Of a stretch of DNA of 64,000 nt, positions 14,188 to 22,464 are shown one piece after another. The notes below the pieces were generated by a model. That model was given only the letters and a program-made list of their open reading frames with translations, ran no database searches and was not told where the DNA came from. Both the position numbers and the translations under genes were made by a program. The stretch's first letter is position 1. Each line of letters begins with the position of its first letter. Source of the DNA: Thiomicrorhabdus arctica DSM 13458 (lineage in GTDB: Bacteria; Pseudomonadota; Gammaproteobacteria; Thiomicrospirales; Thiomicrospiraceae); the NCBI RefSeq assembly GCF_000381085.1, contig NZ_KB905899.1, positions 434,001 through 498,000 of the forward strand, read 5' to 3'.

Positions 14188-16104
14188 ATGCATAAAAGTA
14201 GGCTACCAATAAAAACTTTTTCAGAGCAAAAACGTTTAGGCGGCCGAGCATCTATTCTCGGTTGGCAATTATTTATAATCAGTTGTTTATTGATTTTATC
14301 GCCCTTCGTCCAAGCAAATACCCCTAGTGTTAACAGTATTTCCATTGGTGTGTTAGCTTATAAAGGCAAGGCGCAGACTCTTTCACAATGGATGCCAACG
14401 GCAAAATATTTGTCGGATAAAATGCCCGCCTATCAATTTCAAATTGTGCCGCTGACACTGGAAGAAATTAATCAAGCCATTCATAAAGATCATCTGAACT
14501 TCGTATTAACCAATCCAGGTCACTATATTCAACTTCAAGTCAAAAATGGCGCCACGCGTATTGTGACTTTTAAAGCACGGTATATGAATCATGTGTTGAC
14601 TCATTTTGGCACCGTTATTTTTACTCGAAAAAATGAACACCTTAATACCATTGAATCTCTTAAAGGACATACTATTGCCGCAGTGGGTGAAGAAGCTTTT
14701 GGCGGATTTCAGCTAGCGCGGAAAGTCTTTCTTGATCATAAAATTGATATTTTTAAAGACTTAAATGTTGAATGGTTGGGTTTTCCTCAAGCAGACATTG
14801 TTCGCTATGTCTTGTCGGGTAAAGCGGATGCTGGGATTGTTCGGACGGGTGTTTTGGAAAAAATGGCCAATAAAAAGGATATTTCTCTAAGTCAATTCCA
14901 AATTGTTGCACAAAAAAAATCTCACGCCATCCCGTTTGTTCATAGTTCTTCTCTGTATCCAGAATGGCCCTTTTCCAGTCTTCCAAAAACCGATATAGGC
15001 TTGGCGAAAAAAGTGGCGATTGCCCTACTTGAAATGCCACAAAATTCTATTCCAGCCTTGGCTTCTGACGGAGCAGGTTGGACCATTCCTTCAGATTATC
15101 AGCCTGTACGAGAGGTTTTAAAAGAGTTGTATATTGCACCCTATGCGCTTTCAGAATTTGATGTAGACGTTTTTTGGCAACTGTATCATTACTGGATTGT
15201 AATGGTTTTATTCACCTTTTTAGTCAGTGTCTTGGTGATTTTGTTTATTTTAAAAACCAATCGAAAATTATTACAAGCTAAGCAAGAAATCGTTAATCAA
15301 CGTGATCAGCTTGCTGTTACGATTCAGCAACGTACGGCTGAGTTGGTGGAGAGTAATAAAAGCCTGCAACTCGATATAGAATCAAGAATTCAATCTGAAA
15401 AAACCATTAATGATGGCTGTGAGTTTTTACAGGCGCTCTACAATGTGTCCACTCGATTGGATCTAACGGGTAAACAAAAGCTGCAGTCCATTTTAGATTT
15501 AACACGCCAATACCTTGGCGTGGAGTCCGCCATACTTTCAAGGTTTGACCAGCAGGCATTTAATTTATGTATTTATAGTTCTTCTAAAGAGGTCAATACC
15601 GCTCCTTGCGCTCTTGCCTATGGCAAACAGGCCATAGCTGAACATAAGGTTGTCATCTATAACGGAGTCGAGCCGTGGCAAACCTATATTGCATTGCCGG
15701 TTTTTATTTCTGACCACTCCGGCTGCTTGTTTGAATTTGTGACTGAAACACAAGACCATAAAAACAGTCTTGAGCAAGAAGCACTCTCGGAATTTGATCT
15801 GCGTATTTTAAACATTCTGGCATTTTGGGCGAGTAATGAAATTATCAGAATTGATAATGAAGATTTAGATCAAAGCCAACGAGTCATACGCCAGCAACAG
15901 TTTTTAGAGCTGACGTCTCGTGAGCGAGAAGTGTTAAAACTCGTGGTGGATGGAGAGCCTAACAAAGTAATTGCTCGTCTATTGAGTATCAGTCCTAAAA
16001 CCGTAGAGTTGCATCGGGCGAACTTATTACGTAAAACACACTCCTCCTCAACCATTCAACTTGTCAAACAAGCCGTGTTATCAGGCATTGTCACGCCAAC
16101 CTAG
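14188..16104 (+). CDS. membrane-bound one-component regulator: TtrS-like PhnD-type sensor, TM helix, GAF-like linker, LuxR HTH
   Basis: Predicted to sense a periplasmic sulfur compound and act directly on DNA. In order (638 aa): signal anchor 26-43; periplasmic PhnD-type binding domain about 50-325, with ISIGVLAYKGKAQTLSQWMPTAKYL and FVLTNPGHYIQL closely like the tetrathionate sensor TtrS; transmembrane helix ~335-356; coiled coil ~358-405; a GAF-like region ~410-550; and a LuxR/GerE helix-turn-helix 574-632 (LTSREREVLKLVVDG, IARLLSISPKTVELHR). No histidine-kinase H-box, ATPase or receiver domain is present. In TtrS/TtrR the same sensor drives a kinase and a separate LuxR-type regulator; here both ends are one chain. 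Neighbours are tsdA (divergent) and a binding protein downstream. The ligand (tetrathionate or thiosulfate) is inferred. Confidence 0.85.
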   Translation: MHKSRLPIKTFSEQKRLGGRASILGWQLFIISCLLILSPFVQANTPSVNSISIGVLAYKGKAQTLSQWMPTAKYLSDKMPAYQFQIVPLTLEEINQAIHKDHLNFVLTNPGHYIQLQVKNGATRIVTFKARYMNHVLTHFGTVIFTRKNEHLNTIESLKGHTIAAVGEEAFGGFQLARKVFLDHKIDIFKDLNVEWLGFPQADIVRYVLSGKADAGIVRTGVLEKMANKKDISLSQFQIVAQKKSHAIPFVHSSSLYPEWPFSSLPKTDIGLAKKVAIALLEMPQNSIPALASDGAGWTIPSDYQPVREVLKELYIAPYALSEFDVDVFWQLYHYWIVMVLFTFLVSVLVILFILKTNRKLLQAKQEIVNQRDQLAVTIQQRTAELVESNKSLQLDIESRIQSEKTINDGCEFLQALYNVSTRLDLTGKQKLQSILDLTRQYLGVESAILSRFDQQAFNLCIYSSSKEVNTAPCALAYGKQAIAEHKVVIYNGVEPWQTYIALPVFISDHSGCLFEFVTETQDHKNSLEQEALSEFDLRILNILAFWASNEIIRIDNEDLDQSQRVIRQQQFLELTSREREVLKLVVDGEPNKVIARLLSISPKTVELHRANLLRKTHSSSTIQLVKQAVLSGIVTPT

Positions 16105-16118
16105 GGTTTACCCTAGGT
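16099..16118 (+). promoter_or_regulatory. hairpin overlapping the regulator's stop codon
   Basis: ACCTAGGG-TTTA-CCCTAGGT is a perfect 8-base-arm inverted repeat; the TAG stop (16102-16104) lies inside the left arm. No T-run follows, so it is not a typical terminator. It could be a protein site or slow the ribosome; function unknown. Confidence 0.4.
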
Positions 16119-16175
16119 AAAATTTAGTAAATTAATATATTGTGTCATCACGCTCATTAACGGTTAATGGAGAAC

Positions 16176-16191
16176 AGTTGAACTTTCAACT
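16176..16191. promoter_or_regulatory. candidate operator upstream of the binding-protein gene
   Basis: AGTTGAA-CT-TTCAACT is a perfect dyad of 7-base arms, 122 bases before the substrate-binding protein start. It may be the site through which the LuxR-type regulator or another factor controls that gene. No direct support. Confidence 0.3.
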
Positions 16192-16312
16192 TCCATTTTC
16201 TGAAAGCTCGACGGGCTTAACAAGTCTCATCAAGAAGTACTAAGGAGCCCTCAGTTTTCAGATTGCAATGGATTAATGACGATTAAATTTTTAGATCAGG
16301 GAGTGATGATTG

Positions 16313-17284
16313 ATGAACACAATAATGAAAAAAATGGGTATAGCGTCCGCTCTAACAGCGGGTTTAATTTTGGCAGGGCCAACGATGGCCGAAGATGCTG
16401 GACAGGGGCATGATTATCGTACTTTCCATGCCAATGATAAAATTGACTATGGCAAAATAGAAGATTCTTATAATTCAGATTTGACCATTTATGTGGCTGG
16501 AAATCAGTTTATGGTGATGGAAGAATTGATGAAAGATTTTCAAAAGAAGAATCCGGATATCAAAAAGATTTACCTTGAGACCATTCCGCCGGGACAGATT
16601 TTAAAAGGGCAGATTCTTAAGCAGGGTGAAATTAACGGTCAAAAAACAGCACAAAATCCTGATCTTTTTGCCAGCGTCAATTTAGGGCATCTTAAAAAGT
16701 TGAAGGCAAAAGGTGTTATGGATGATTATCTTATCTATACGCATAACAAGTTAGAACTCATGATTGCCAAAGGTAACCCCAAGAACATTAAGGGTGTAGA
16801 AGATTTAACCAGAAAGGACTTGGTGAAATCTTTTCCAAATCCTTTAACAGAAGGGATTTTTAAATTTTACGGTTCTCGCATGCTAAAAGATTTAGGCATG
16901 TATCAAGAGCTGACGAATGATCAAAAATGTAAAGGTTGTTGGGCTGTTAAAGACGAGACTTACTTTACAAATCGTCACCACCGCGAAACGCCACATCGTA
17001 TCGAAAATGGTCAAGCGGATGTTGGGATTGTTTGGACAACAGAAGTTAAACACGGAAAATCACAAGGTCGAGCAATTGATGGAATTGAAATTCCAGCAAA
17101 ATATAACATGGGCAGTAAAGTAGGTTATGCCATCGGTGTCTTGAAAACGGGTAAAAACCCATACAACGCTTTGCGTTATATGACCTATATCAGCAGTGAT
17201 GATGCTCAGAATATCTATGCAAGTTATGGCTTTGTGAAAGCATCTCTTCAAGACTTAAAGCTTAAGTCGATTCCAACTAAATAG
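16313..17284 (+). CDS. orphan periplasmic substrate-binding protein (PBP2-like)
   Basis: A 323-aa exported binding protein: signal peptide MKKMGIASALTAGLILAGPTMA, then a two-lobe type II binding fold of the molybdate/iron/sulfate-like class (LTIYVAGNQFMVMEELMKDFQKK; DLFASVNLGHLKKLKA; LMIAKGNPKNI; GQADVGIVWTTEV). A CxxC pair, KCKGCW near residue 203, is unusual for this fold and could bind metal or form a disulfide. GGGAG is well placed for ATG 16313. No permease or ATPase lies nearby, so it may be a sensor partner or scavenger rather than part of an ABC importer. Position after the TtrS-like regulator suggests a link to sulfur-compound sensing (inference). Confidence 0.75.
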   Translation: MNTIMKKMGIASALTAGLILAGPTMAEDAGQGHDYRTFHANDKIDYGKIEDSYNSDLTIYVAGNQFMVMEELMKDFQKKNPDIKKIYLETIPPGQILKGQILKQGEINGQKTAQNPDLFASVNLGHLKKLKAKGVMDDYLIYTHNKLELMIAKGNPKNIKGVEDLTRKDLVKSFPNPLTEGIFKFYGSRMLKDLGMYQELTNDQKCKGCWAVKDETYFTNRHHRETPHRIENGQADVGIVWTTEVKHGKSQGRAIDGIEIPAKYNMGSKVGYAIGVLKTGKNPYNALRYMTYISSDDAQNIYASYGFVKASLQDLKLKSIPTK

Positions 17285-17333
17285 ATCATCATTTATTGAT
17301 CATGATAACCAGAGTAACGTTAACGTTAATTTG

Positions 17334-17345
17334 ACCAGGCCTGGT
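17334..17345. repeat. dispersed palindrome copy 5
   Basis: Exact core in the context TTAATTTG-core-TATTTTAAAGT, just upstream of a terminator. The same flanks and arrangement occur at copy 7 (24268). Confidence 0.9.
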
Positions 17346-17363
17346 TATTTTAAAGTCTTAAAC

Positions 17364-17388
17364 AAGCCCGCATTATGCGGGCTTTTTT
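17364..17388 (+). terminator. terminator after the substrate-binding protein gene
   Basis: AAGCCCGCA and TGCGGGCTT form a perfect nine-pair stem with a three-base loop, followed by a T-run. The rest of the 323-bp gap up to the chemoreceptor (17389-17607) holds nothing I recognise. Confidence 0.9.
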
Positions 17389-17607
17389 ATGTCAAAAACA
17401 AAGTGATCAAGTTTGGTTATTAAGTGTCTGTGATTTATGCAGATAAAACGGTTGTTAACTCTCTGTATTTGCTGAGGATCTTGTTGTAAATAACAAAAAG
17501 TTGTTTTGAAATAAGTCATGCTAATCAAGATAGTCATAGTACGTATTGAGATAGGTGTTTATGTTGATCTATAGTAAATACCTTATTAACTTAATGGAAT
17601 TTTGCTT

Positions 17608-20187
17608 ATGAGAAACAATAAGCCGATTACGAACAAAGAGTACTTGGTTCCAAGAGACGTTACCTTGGTCTCTAAAACCAATTTACATGGAACGATCACC
17701 GAATGTAATGATGCTTTTGAAGCAGCAAGTGGGTTTTCACGAAAGGAATTAATTGGGCAACCTCATAATGTAATAAGACATCCCGATGTGCCTGAAGCTG
17801 TCTTTAAAGATTTATGGCAGGCGCTTAAAAAAGGTAGAACGTGGAGTCAAGTTGTTAAAAACCGTCGAGCAGATGGCGGTTATTACTGGGTAAGAGCCAA
17901 TGCCTCTCCTGTGTATATTGCGGGTAAAGTCTCTGGTTATATGTCTATTAGAACCCAAGTGAGCACAGCAGAAAAGGAAGCCGCTTCTCAAGTCTATCAA
18001 GATATTAACAAGGGTAAAGCGGGTATTAAAGATGCTCGCGTTTATTATGGTTTTAACTGGAGAATCCTGCTGTTTTTGGGTCGTATTCCAGTGCAATATC
18101 AACTTACATTATGTGCCTTTATAGTTTATATCATTCCCTATTTTGCCTTTTCGGTTCAGGCCGAATATAGCCTGATTCAACAAGTTATGGTTGGGTTTCT
18201 CTGGTTGATTCCACCATTTATCTATGGGGTTAGACAACAAAAGCAATCCGACAGGGCGAAAGATCAATTAAATCAAATTGCCTCTGGAAACGATCTAACC
18301 AATGAATGGTTCGATCCTACCACCCATTACGGCCAGCTGAAAACAACCATTCGCTCTGTTTATTTGGCAGCCAGAGAACATTATGAAGAGGCGGCTTATC
18401 AATTAGACCAATCTAGACAGTTACAGTCGGCAATGGATCAAATCTCAAGCAATGTCATGATTACAGATGCCAACCTCAGCATTACCTACATGAACCAGAC
18501 TATGCAGGCTTTTATGCTAAAGAAAGAAGCCTTTTTGCAGCAATACTTACCGCATTTCAAAGCGAATGAATTGATTGGACATAATCTTGATGTGTTTTAT
18601 AAAAATCCCACTCATCAACGCGAGTTGCTTACTCAGTTGACGGAACCTCATACTGGTCATCTTAAACTGGGTTCAAAGCATTTTGAAATATATGCTATTC
18701 CTGTCTTTAATCGAGTGGGTCAGAGAACAGCAACCATTGCCGAGTGGCACGATATCACTTCTGAAAAACAACTTTTAGACGAAGTGTCATCTGCCGTTGA
18801 AGCGGCGCAACAAGGGTTATTAGACCGTCGCATTGATCTAACGCGTGTTGAAGGTGTGGCCAAACAGCTCAGCCAATCCATCAATGAACTTATTTCTACG
18901 GTTGAAAAGCCTATTAACTCAGCCGTTCAAGTTGCCGTTGCCCTGTCAGAGGGTGATTTAACCAAACACCTTGAAGGTAAGTATTTAGGACGTTTTGCCG
19001 TGATGCAAGACAGTTTAAATGTAGCGGTAGATAACCTGGCCTCAATGATGTCTCAAACGAAGTTGGCAACGAGCGCCGTACATGAAGGAGCTGGACTGAT
19101 TTATCAGGGCAGTGTCGCACTCAATAATCGCACCCAAAACCAAGCGGTTTCCTTAGAAAAAACGGCCACCAGTATGGAGCAGATAACGGCAGCGGTAAAA
19201 CAAACTGCACACAATGCACAAGAAGCCTCTAGAGTGACCCACAGTTCGGCTGAACAAGCACAGGATGGGGTGGCCGTTATGCACAATGCGATCGATTCTA
19301 TGCAGCAGATCAACAGCTCGAGTCAAAAAATTAATGACATTATCGGTCTCATTGACAGCATTGCATTTCAAACCAATCTTTTAGCGTTAAATGCGGCAGT
19401 TGAAGCCGCGCGTGCAGGTGATCATGGGCGTGGTTTTGCCGTCGTCGCAAGTGAAGTCCGTACGCTCGCAGGCAAGTCGTCACAAGCCGCTAAAGAGATT
19501 CGAGTACTCATTGAAGATACCGTTACAAAAGTGACAGAAGGATCTCATAATGTAAAGAATTCTGGTGAAGCCTTAAATGGAATTGTAGAATCGATTCGTA
19601 ATGTTAATCAAATCATTGATGAAATTGCCAATTCGAGTCATGAACAAAGTATTGGCGTCAATCAAGTCAATGATGCCATTACCCAAATAGACAGCGCCGT
19701 TCAACAAAATGCAAAACTGGTCGAAGAAACCGCGGCTACGGCTGAAGAACTGGGCAATATGTCAGAGATGATGAACCGTAATATCTCGCAATTTAAAATT
19801 AATCAGAAAGCCTCGGGACTTAGCAATAAACTGCAAACGGGGAATATGGATTTTGGATCAGCCGTTCGAGAAATTAGGCAATCTCGAGTCACCGTTCGTG
19901 CCTATATTAACGATGTCGACATTGCCCTTGATACTTCTGTGGCTGCCAATGACGCCATAACGCATTTAGGGCAATGGATTCAAGGACAGAGTCAGAACTA
20001 TGAGGGTCATGCAAACTTCAAAACACTTGCTCTCGCTCACAAAGAATTGTATGCCCAAGTCGGTAAGATACTGCAATTTAAAGGCAATGATGAGCTTGAA
20101 TCAGCAAACACAGCAATGAATCAACTTGAAAAAATGAGTCATGAGGTTATTGAACTTATCAATCGACTTGAATCTGATATCAGCTAA
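17608..20187 (+). CDS. PAS-domain methyl-accepting chemotaxis protein (Aer-like)
   Basis: An 859-aa chemoreceptor. Residues ~10-120 form an Aer-type PAS domain (VSKTNLHGTITECNDAFEAASGFSRKELIGQPHNVIRHPDVP), which in Aer binds FAD and reads redox state. Two membrane segments follow (~160-205), then a second PAS-like domain (~265-395), a HAMP-like linker (PINSAVQVAVALSEGDLTKHLEGKY) and the MCP signalling hairpin with the conserved tip IDSIAFQTNLLALNAAVEAARAG. The last ~110 residues, with THLGQW and an AHKEL motif, resemble a CZB zinc-binding tail, but the usual Cys before LGxW is absent. The ATG at 17608 is preferred over TTG two codons before. Likely aerotaxis or energy taxis; no che genes are nearby. 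Confidence 0.88.
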   Translation: MRNNKPITNKEYLVPRDVTLVSKTNLHGTITECNDAFEAASGFSRKELIGQPHNVIRHPDVPEAVFKDLWQALKKGRTWSQVVKNRRADGGYYWVRANASPVYIAGKVSGYMSIRTQVSTAEKEAASQVYQDINKGKAGIKDARVYYGFNWRILLFLGRIPVQYQLTLCAFIVYIIPYFAFSVQAEYSLIQQVMVGFLWLIPPFIYGVRQQKQSDRAKDQLNQIASGNDLTNEWFDPTTHYGQLKTTIRSVYLAAREHYEEAAYQLDQSRQLQSAMDQISSNVMITDANLSITYMNQTMQAFMLKKEAFLQQYLPHFKANELIGHNLDVFYKNPTHQRELLTQLTEPHTGHLKLGSKHFEIYAIPVFNRVGQRTATIAEWHDITSEKQLLDEVSSAVEAAQQGLLDRRIDLTRVEGVAKQLSQSINELISTVEKPINSAVQVAVALSEGDLTKHLEGKYLGRFAVMQDSLNVAVDNLASMMSQTKLATSAVHEGAGLIYQGSVALNNRTQNQAVSLEKTATSMEQITAAVKQTAHNAQEASRVTHSSAEQAQDGVAVMHNAIDSMQQINSSSQKINDIIGLIDSIAFQTNLLALNAAVEAARAGDHGRGFAVVASEVRTLAGKSSQAAKEIRVLIEDTVTKVTEGSHNVKNSGEALNGIVESIRNVNQIIDEIANSSHEQSIGVNQVNDAITQIDSAVQQNAKLVEETAATAEELGNMSEMMNRNISQFKINQKASGLSNKLQTGNMDFGSAVREIRQSRVTVRAYINDVDIALDTSVAANDAITHLGQWIQGQSQNYEGHANFKTLALAHKELYAQVGKILQFKGNDELESANTAMNQLEKMSHEVIELINRLESDIS

Positions 20188-20532
20188 AGTGACTTTATTG
20201 GCTGTGATGTGTCGTTTATTGTGTTTGTGGGTTATAGAATAAGGGTCTTAGGAAGGAATAGGGTGGGTTGCTCTTTCAATCTAAACTTTAAAAACATCCC
20301 ACCTTTTAACGGCTCAGTTGATTTTAAAACCAAAAGCCCGCAAGACGTTACCAGGCCTGGCCGTTTGTTATTTTCTTGGCTTTAAGCTGTGATTTAGGTC
20401 GTCTGAATCATTGCCAATTTGGTTTTAAGCCAAAATGTAACAAACTATTCAATACCTTTTACGTCTTCACTACTAGAATAAAACGTCTGTGATATGCATT
20501 CTTTAACTCGATTTTAGTTTAGTATTAAGGTG
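20188..20532. other. intergenic with palindrome copy 6 and a half terminator
   Basis: No gene recognised. AAAACCAAAAGCCCGCAAGA (20327-20346) repeats the left arm of the terminator at 10524, and the palindrome follows, but only TCTTGGCTTT remains as a weak right arm. GTTATGC at 20533 may mark the left boundary of an integron-like cassette. Confidence 0.5.
20350..20361. repeat. dispersed palindrome copy 6 (one mismatch)
   Basis: ACCAGGCCTGGC differs from the core only in the last base. Flanks match copies 1 and 4. Confidence 0.85.
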
Positions 20533-20574
20533 GCTAATGATCGTTATGCCCCCATTATCAGATAGGAGTTTTCT

Positions 20575-20988
20575 ATGCATGTAAAGTATTCTGGGCAGTG
20601 TCTTTGTGGAAAAATCAGCTACTCAGTTGATATTGAACCTGTGTTTACTGGAAATTGTCATTGCAAAGACTGTCAAAGGTCATCAGGCAGTGCATTCATT
20701 CCAGCGATGGTTTTCCGTGAAATAGATGTTGTAGTTTCTGGTGAAGTAAAATATTTCAAGTCTCAGGCAGACAGCGGAGATATACACAAAAGAGGTTTCT
20801 GCCCGAATTGTGGTTCTCAATTGTTCGCTCGGTTCAGTAATATGCCAGGAATGTTGGGCATAAAGGCTGGAACTTTAAATAACACATCGAATTATGCTCC
20901 AAAGTTAGATTTTCATGTAGGTGGTGCTGCACCTTGGGACTTTATGAACCCAGAGCTACCTAAAAAGCAAGGGGCAGCACAAAGCTAA
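20575..20988 (+). CDS. GFA (CENP-V/glutathione-dependent formaldehyde-activating enzyme) family protein
   Basis: A 137-aa zinc-binding protein of the Gfa/CENP-V fold. The zinc ligands are CLCGK near residue 10, GNCHCKDCQRSSGSAF (~28-43) and FCPNCGSQ (~79-86), which are the CxC, CHCxxC and CxxC sets of the family. The biochemical role of most members is unknown; only a few are shown to bind glutathione. AGGAG stands properly before the ATG. Members are frequent in chromosomal integron cassettes, and here a 60-bp attC-like site follows 8 bases after the stop, so the gene probably arrived as a cassette. Confidence 0.9.
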   Translation: MHVKYSGQCLCGKISYSVDIEPVFTGNCHCKDCQRSSGSAFIPAMVFREIDVVVSGEVKYFKSQADSGDIHKRGFCPNCGSQLFARFSNMPGMLGIKAGTLNNTSNYAPKLDFHVGGAAPWDFMNPELPKKQGAAQS

Positions 20989-20995
20989 CAACAGT

Positions 20996-21055
20996 GCATT
21001 ACAATTCATTCATGCTGACACCGCTTCGCGGCGCGGTTTAATTCAAACGTTCGGC
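20996..21055 (+). mobile_element. attC-like site (59-base element) of an integron cassette
   Basis: Begins GCATTACAATTCATTC (canonical GCCTAACAATTCRTTC), has the central GACACCGCTTCGCGGCGCGG, and ends TTTAATTCAAACGTTCGGC (canonical CTTAAYTCARGCGTTRGRY). Total length is 60 bases, as classical sites. The GTT of the right core site is intact (21049-21051), but the core site carries a C where GTTRRRY expects a purine and the left core site also has mismatches, so recombination competence is doubtful. No integrase gene is in the window. Confidence 0.65.
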
Positions 21056-21127
21056 ACATACAAAAGCACATTACAGGGCTATGTTTTATTTGGTTTTCTT
21101 AAGAATAAAAAAATAGGGAGAACATCC

Positions 21128-22129
21128 ATGAAGACTATTAAAGTGTATCAAACACGAGCCTATGGTCCAGAAGCTCGCTTTGAATTAGTTGAAATCCCAG
21201 CACCAAAGCTATCATCAGGACAAATCCTGATTGAGGTGAAAGCCACAAGTCTGAATCCAATGGATAATAAGATATTACGCCATGAACTTCGTGGCCCTGA
21301 ACTTCCCGCTATCCTTCATGGTGATGTCTCAGGTGTGGTCTCGGCTGTTGGTCCGAATGTAGATGACTTCATTGTCGGTAATGAGGTTTACGCGTGTGCT
21401 GGAGGGTTCATCGGCACTTCGGGTGTACTCGCAGAGTTTATGGTCGCCGATGTTAGACTCGTAGCCAGAAAACCAAGCTCGCTCAGTTTTATCGAATCAG
21501 CAGCGCTCCCTCTTGTCGTGATTACCGCATGGGAGTCGCTTATCGATAGTGCGAAAATTCTTGAAGGTGAGCATGTTCTCATTCACGGAGGTATCGGGGG
21601 TGTTGGTCATGTTGCCGTGCAACTAGCAAAGGCCAAAGGGGCACGAGTCGCAACCACCGTATCCTCGAAAGAAGCCGCCAAAATGGCCCGTAACTTTGGC
21701 GCGGATGACATCATCTACTATCGAGACGAAACCGTCGAAAATTACGTTCAACGGCTCACTAACAACAACGGTTTCGACGTTGTTTACGATACCGTTGGCG
21801 GTCCCAATTTTGAAAATTCACTTCAGGCAGTACGTACATACGGAAGAGTTGTAACGGTATTTACGGGGCCTGAAGCGACTGTATTGGACCTCAAGACAGC
21901 ATTTTTCAAAGGCGTTAGCATCCATACGCAAAACATGTCAATTCCACTCATCACCGGAAAAGGCCGTGAACACCATGGAACAATCCTAAAAGAGGCTGCA
22001 AAACTAGCCGATGCTGGCAAGCTTAAGCCTCTCATCGATCCACATCATTTCACGTTCGCCGAGGCCAACGAAGCCCATGCTTTCTTTGAGTCAAAGAAGT
22101 ATCTCGGAAAGATCGTGTTGACCCCCTAA
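21128..22129 (+). CDS. zinc-independent NADP-dependent quinone oxidoreductase-like protein
   Basis: A 333-aa medium-chain dehydrogenase/reductase of the quinone oxidoreductase branch. The N-terminal GroES-like domain contains VKATSLNPMDNKIL and LHGDVSGVVSAVGPNVDDF; the Rossmann part has HGGIGGVGHVAVQLAKAKGA (~155-174) and YDTVGG. The catalytic zinc Cys/His residues of alcohol dehydrogenases are not seen. GGGAG lies at a normal distance from the ATG. Its codon use is somewhat more G+C-rich than neighbours and it directly follows an attC-like site, so it may be part of the same acquired patch. Substrate unknown; quinones or enones likely. Confidence 0.88.
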   Translation: MKTIKVYQTRAYGPEARFELVEIPAPKLSSGQILIEVKATSLNPMDNKILRHELRGPELPAILHGDVSGVVSAVGPNVDDFIVGNEVYACAGGFIGTSGVLAEFMVADVRLVARKPSSLSFIESAALPLVVITAWESLIDSAKILEGEHVLIHGGIGGVGHVAVQLAKAKGARVATTVSSKEAAKMARNFGADDIIYYRDETVENYVQRLTNNNGFDVVYDTVGGPNFENSLQAVRTYGRVVTVFTGPEATVLDLKTAFFKGVSIHTQNMSIPLITGKGREHHGTILKEAAKLADAGKLKPLIDPHHFTFAEANEAHAFFESKKYLGKIVLTP

Positions 22130-22464
22130 AACGCGTGCAGAAGCAAGTCAGAAAGTCGAACAAACTCATCCAGAGCTGAAAAGGAGGGTAGTTTATATTC
22201 AAGTTGAAAGTGCAATGCCTTCAAGCCCGTACATGCATGAGTAAATATTGTATTGTGATCAACGAATGCATTAGATGATATTATTAGGGTTATTTAAAAA
22301 ATAAATTAGGTTTTTTGCGCTATTTAACTGAATAATTGGTCATAAAATGACTGAAATATACTGTTTACAACAAGGCTTGATAGCACAGGAACATTAAAAT
22401 TAAATTTGGTACGTTTTTACGTTCTCATGCCAACATCTTAACTGTATATTTTAAGGAACATCAA
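22130..22464. other. intergenic, nothing recognised
   Basis: A 335-bp A+T-rich gap, presumably holding the promoter of the rsbQ-like/GGDEF pair. No repeat or terminator is evident. Confidence 0.4.

Noticed and set aside
14103-14345. 80-aa minus-strand frame at the start of the sensor-regulator gene
   Set aside because: It is antisense to the signal sequence of a well-supported gene and shows no protein features.
19850-20187. C-terminus of the chemoreceptor as a functional CZB zinc domain
   Set aside because: The Cys expected before LGxW is absent and the first His is unclear, so I only note a resemblance.
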